Source of the DNA: a bacterium | GTDB taxonomy: Bacteria > Omnitrophota > Gorgyraeia > Gygaellales > UBA12090 | DNA: 8,163 nucleotides | Reading direction: 5' to 3' | NCBI GenBank assembly: GCA_004299495.1 | Contig: SCPY01000088.1 | Span: 1 to 8,163 of the forward strand | Part shown: in pieces, positions 6,443-8,163 of the stretch | How positions within the stretch are numbered: the first letter of the stretch is position 1 | Layout of the letters: each line of letters begins with the position of its first letter | The notes under the pieces: generated by a model | What the model was told of the DNA's origin: nothing | Databases searched by the model: none | What the model saw: only the letters and a program-made list of their open reading frames with translations | Translations under genes and position numbers: made by a program

Positions 6443-6526
6443 CAAAAAAGGGGTCAGAGTGATTTCTTTCGGTCTACCCCATCCTGCAGCCTTTCAGTAT
6501 CTGCAAAAAAATCACTCTGACCCCTT
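6443..6526 (-). repeat. Inverted-repeat element, copy D (84 bp, shortest)
   Basis: The terminal repeats are a perfect 18-bp pair, AAGGGGTCAGAGTGATTT at 6448-6465 and its complement at 6509-6526. The core is the shortest of the four, lacking the segment missing in C and also the GGGAAGACGAAT segment. It begins 8 bp after the stop codon of the YceI gene and has the same orientation as the other copies. The perfect stem suggests it is the youngest copy or one kept by selection. Confidence 0.82.
6443..6526 (-). terminator. Probable intrinsic terminator of the yceI-like gene formed by copy D
   Basis: In the minus-strand transcript the 18-bp perfect stem, extendable by a few pairs including one G-U, ends in CCCC and is followed directly by UUUUUU. 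The loop of about 40 nt is longer than in classical terminators, so efficiency is uncertain. Copies A, B and C could act the same way with slightly imperfect stems. Confidence 0.5.
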
Positions 6527-6534
6527 ATTTCTTC

Positions 6535-7155
6535 TTATTTCTTGTATGCTTCGACGTCAATGATGATTTTCACGTCATTGCCGACGGCAAGGCCGCCGCC
6601 TGGAGTCTGCACGCTCCAGGAGATACCAAAGTCCCGGCGATTAATAACCGTTTCTCCGGATATGCCGATGAGCTGCTTTCCGTATGAAGTCATAACCGGC
6701 CCCCTGATAACAGCCGGGCCGGAAACCTCCCTGGTTATACCATGCAGGGTTAAATCTCCTGTAATCTCATAGCCGGAAGGTGTTTTTGTAATCTTTTTGC
6801 CTTTAAAAACAATTTCCGGGTATTTTTCCACATCAAAGAAATCCTGGCTCTTTAAATGATCATCCCTGGCTTTCAGGCGCGTATCTATGCTTTTTGCTTT
6901 GATAGTAATCTCTCCGCGCATACTATTGACGTCTTTCTCGTCAAATAATATCTCACCCGCGTAATCGGTAAATTCCCCGCGGACGATTGAAACATCCATA
7001 TGCGATACGGCAAAGCCTATTGTTGAATGCCCTGGGTCTATTATATATTGGTCTGCCGCAAAAACAGCTGTCAAGCCGCTCAATCCCCAGCTTAACACGC
7101 CTATGATGGCGATAGCACAAACTATTTTGCGCAGCACGCACGGCTGTTTAAGCAT
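6535..7155 (-). CDS. YceI family periplasmic lipid-binding protein
   Basis: The product has 206 residues. AAGGAGG lies 6 nt before the ATG, fixing the start. Residues 1-34 are a signal peptide: basic LKQPCVLRK, a hydrophobic core, and a likely cut after AVFAA or AVFA. The mature protein matches the YceI family (PF04264) along its whole length: YIIDPGHSTIGFAVSHM (37-53), VRGEFTDYAGEI (58-69), SIDTRLKARDDHL (89-101), DFFDVEKYPEIVF (105-117), LTLHGITREV (135-144) and INRRDFGIS (171-179). The fold is a lipocalin-like beta barrel that binds polyisoprenoids or related long-chain lipids in the periplasm; a ligand here is not shown. The length is usual for the family. It is preceded by an AT-rich 128-bp spacer and followed at once by repeat D, so it is probably a single-gene unit. 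Confidence 0.95.
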   Translation of the reverse strand: MLKQPCVLRKIVCAIAIIGVLSWGLSGLTAVFAADQYIIDPGHSTIGFAVSHMDVSIVRGEFTDYAGEILFDEKDVNSMRGEITIKAKSIDTRLKARDDHLKSQDFFDVEKYPEIVFKGKKITKTPSGYEITGDLTLHGITREVSGPAVIRGPVMTSYGKQLIGISGETVINRRDFGISWSVQTPGGGLAVGNDVKIIIDVEAYKK

Positions 7156-7202
7156 GTTGCACCTCCTTGTTTACGCGGTTATTGTTATAACAGATAGCTC
7201 GG

Positions 7203-7231
7203 AAGCGTATATATTAATATATCGCTTTTTT
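7203..7231 (+). terminator. AT-rich hairpin with T-run between the methyltransferase and yceI genes
   Basis: AAGCG and CGCTT flank a self-complementary ATATATTAATATAT, with one bulged T, and TTTTTT follows on the plus strand. In that direction it looks like an intrinsic terminator, but no plus-strand gene feeds into it. In the direction of the genes there is no U-run. It may instead be an AT-rich promoter or regulatory spacer for yceI. Weak call. Confidence 0.3.
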
Positions 7232-7283
7232 ATACCGTTTGAAAGAGAAATATTCTTCACGGTTTAAGGCTAATAACAATCCT

Positions 7284-8163
7284 TTATATGTTGATTTGCC
7301 AGCAGCGGTGGATGAGGCGGTTGCGATAATCCTCTGGAATGGTTGACGGGGTGAGCTCTACCAGGGATTTTACGGAAAGGCCGGACAGCTGGGGCTGAAA
7401 ACGCTGGTGGTTGGTGGAAAAAAACACCGATGATTCCGGAGCCATCACCTTCAGGACGTTTCGCAGCAGGGCCGGATGGTCGCGGTTAATGTCAAAAGAT
7501 ATTCCCTTGCCGCGATCTTGAAAAAATGACGGCGGGTCAACAAATGCCAGGGTAAACCTGCGCCCCTGGCGATACGCCCGCTCCAGATACAAAGCGGCGT
7601 CGGATTGTATCAGGGTATGCCGCGGGCCCATAAGGCCGTTTAGGATTAAATTATCCCTTGCCCAGTTTAAATAAGCGTCAGAACGGTCAACGGTAACCGT
7701 TGTCCTGGCGCCGCCGGCTGCCGCGGCGCAGGTAAACGCTCCGGTATAAGCGAATAAGTTCAGGAAATCTTTGCCTCGCGCGAGCTTCTCTATGATAACG
7801 CGGGTATCCCGATGGTCAGAATACAATCCGGTATCCAGGAAATCATCAAGGTTAACCCAAAAACTTAAAGTCCGCTCCCGCACCTTCAAACGTTCACCCT
7901 TAGAGCCCATCCTGGCGTAACGCGGCTCATCTTTGGTGTTGGTCCGGCGCAGCTTAAGGTGAACTTTGTCCGGAGAAAGTCCCAAGCCCTTGGCCACAGC
8001 CGCTGCCATTTGCGGCAGCCACTCAGGCGTAGTTTGCTTACGCGTGTATTCCGCCATCACGATATGGCCGGCATACCAGTCAACCACGGCGCGGACTTCC
8101 GGTATATCCCAGTCATACAAGCGAAAACAGTCAATGCCCTGGCGCCTGAAACGCCTTGAGAGA
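7284..8163 (-). CDS. rlmKL: RlmK-type class I rRNA methyltransferase, 5' end outside window
   Basis: The frame is open to the window edge and gives 292 residues; the start is missing. An apparent TTG start at 8120 is not real, because codons upstream (RRFRRQGIDCFR) match the family. The sequence matches the C-terminal RlmK half of RlmKL, which makes m7G2069 in 23S rRNA. Landmarks, numbered from the Leu at 8120: RLYDWDIPE at the start, NLDDFLDTGLYSDHRDTR (90-107), SAM motif I LFAYTGAF (122-129), VDRSDAYLNWARDN (144-157) and the catalytic-region DPPSF (195-199). The RlmL half (m2G2445) with its THUMP domain would lie to the right if this is the fused form; a stand-alone RlmI- or RlmK-like enzyme is the alternative. 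It is clearly richer in GC than the left part of the window, as expected for core DNA. Confidence 0.88.
   Translation of the reverse strand, partial: LSRRFRRQGIDCFRLYDWDIPEVRAVVDWYAGHIVMAEYTRKQTTPEWLPQMAAAVAKGLGLSPDKVHLKLRRTNTKDEPRYARMGSKGERLKVRERTLSFWVNLDDFLDTGLYSDHRDTRVIIEKLARGKDFLNLFAYTGAFTCAAAAGGARTTVTVDRSDAYLNWARDNLILNGLMGPRHTLIQSDAALYLERAYRQGRRFTLAFVDPPSFFQDRGKGISFDINRDHPALLRNVLKVMAPESSVFFSTNHQRFQPQLSGLSVKSLVELTPSTIPEDYRNRLIHRCWQINI

Noticed and set aside
566..6526. CRISPR array or tandem repeat array
   Set aside because: The repeats are 1 to 3 kb apart with genes between them and are inverted-repeat elements, not short regularly spaced repeats.
8118..8120. TTG as the true start of the rRNA methyltransferase
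   Set aside because: The frame continues to the window edge and the upstream residues match the RlmK family, so the gene is simply cut off.
1..8163. tRNA, rRNA or riboswitch
   Set aside because: Intergenic regions were read on both strands and no cloverleaf, rRNA or known riboswitch core was found, including upstream of the B12-related operon.

Overview
The window looks like a chromosomal segment of a Gram-negative bacterium. It holds a YceI-type exported protein, an RlmKL-type rRNA methyltransferase and two further exported proteins with signal peptides. A B12-binding radical SAM enzyme suggests anaerobic or microaerobic metabolism. I cannot fix the phylum; an uncultured lineage such as Omnitrophota would fit, but that is a guess. 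All eight genes lie on the minus strand. Base composition falls from GC-rich in the rRNA methyltransferase (right end) to AT-rich in the left two thirds, so the left part may be accessory DNA.

Layout from right to left, which is the direction of transcription: (1) 8163-7284, an rRNA methyltransferase of the RlmK type, cut by the window edge; (2) 7155-6535, a periplasmic YceI-like lipid-binding protein; (3) 6303-5122, an AAA ATPase with a C-terminal DUF4143 domain, preceded by a perfect consensus sigma70-type promoter overlaid with three alternating half-sites; (4) 4942-2015, a tight four-gene operon: a CPBP intramembrane protease homologue, a small helical protein with a weak ferritin-like look, a four-helix membrane protein and a B12-binding radical SAM enzyme; (5) 1738-704, an exported protein of unknown function with an Ig-like region; (6) 418-1, the start of an exported alpha/beta hydrolase, cut by the window edge.

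The most striking structure is a family of four short inverted-repeat elements (A 566-697, B 1797-1943, C 5012-5110, D 6443-6526), plus a truncated fourth-and-a-half copy (C') beside C. All four face the same way and each sits at a boundary between transcription units, three of them only 6 to 11 bp past a stop codon. Read in the direction of the genes, each forms a long GC-containing stem followed by six U residues, so each may act as a portable terminator. The copies share ends but differ in their interiors. The interior may be the decayed 3' tail of a transposase gene, which would make them non-autonomous mobile repeats.

The four-gene operon is the best candidate for an undescribed pathway: a protease, a possible helical metalloprotein, a small membrane protein and a cobalamin radical SAM enzyme are translationally linked. 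The sequence does not show its substrate.
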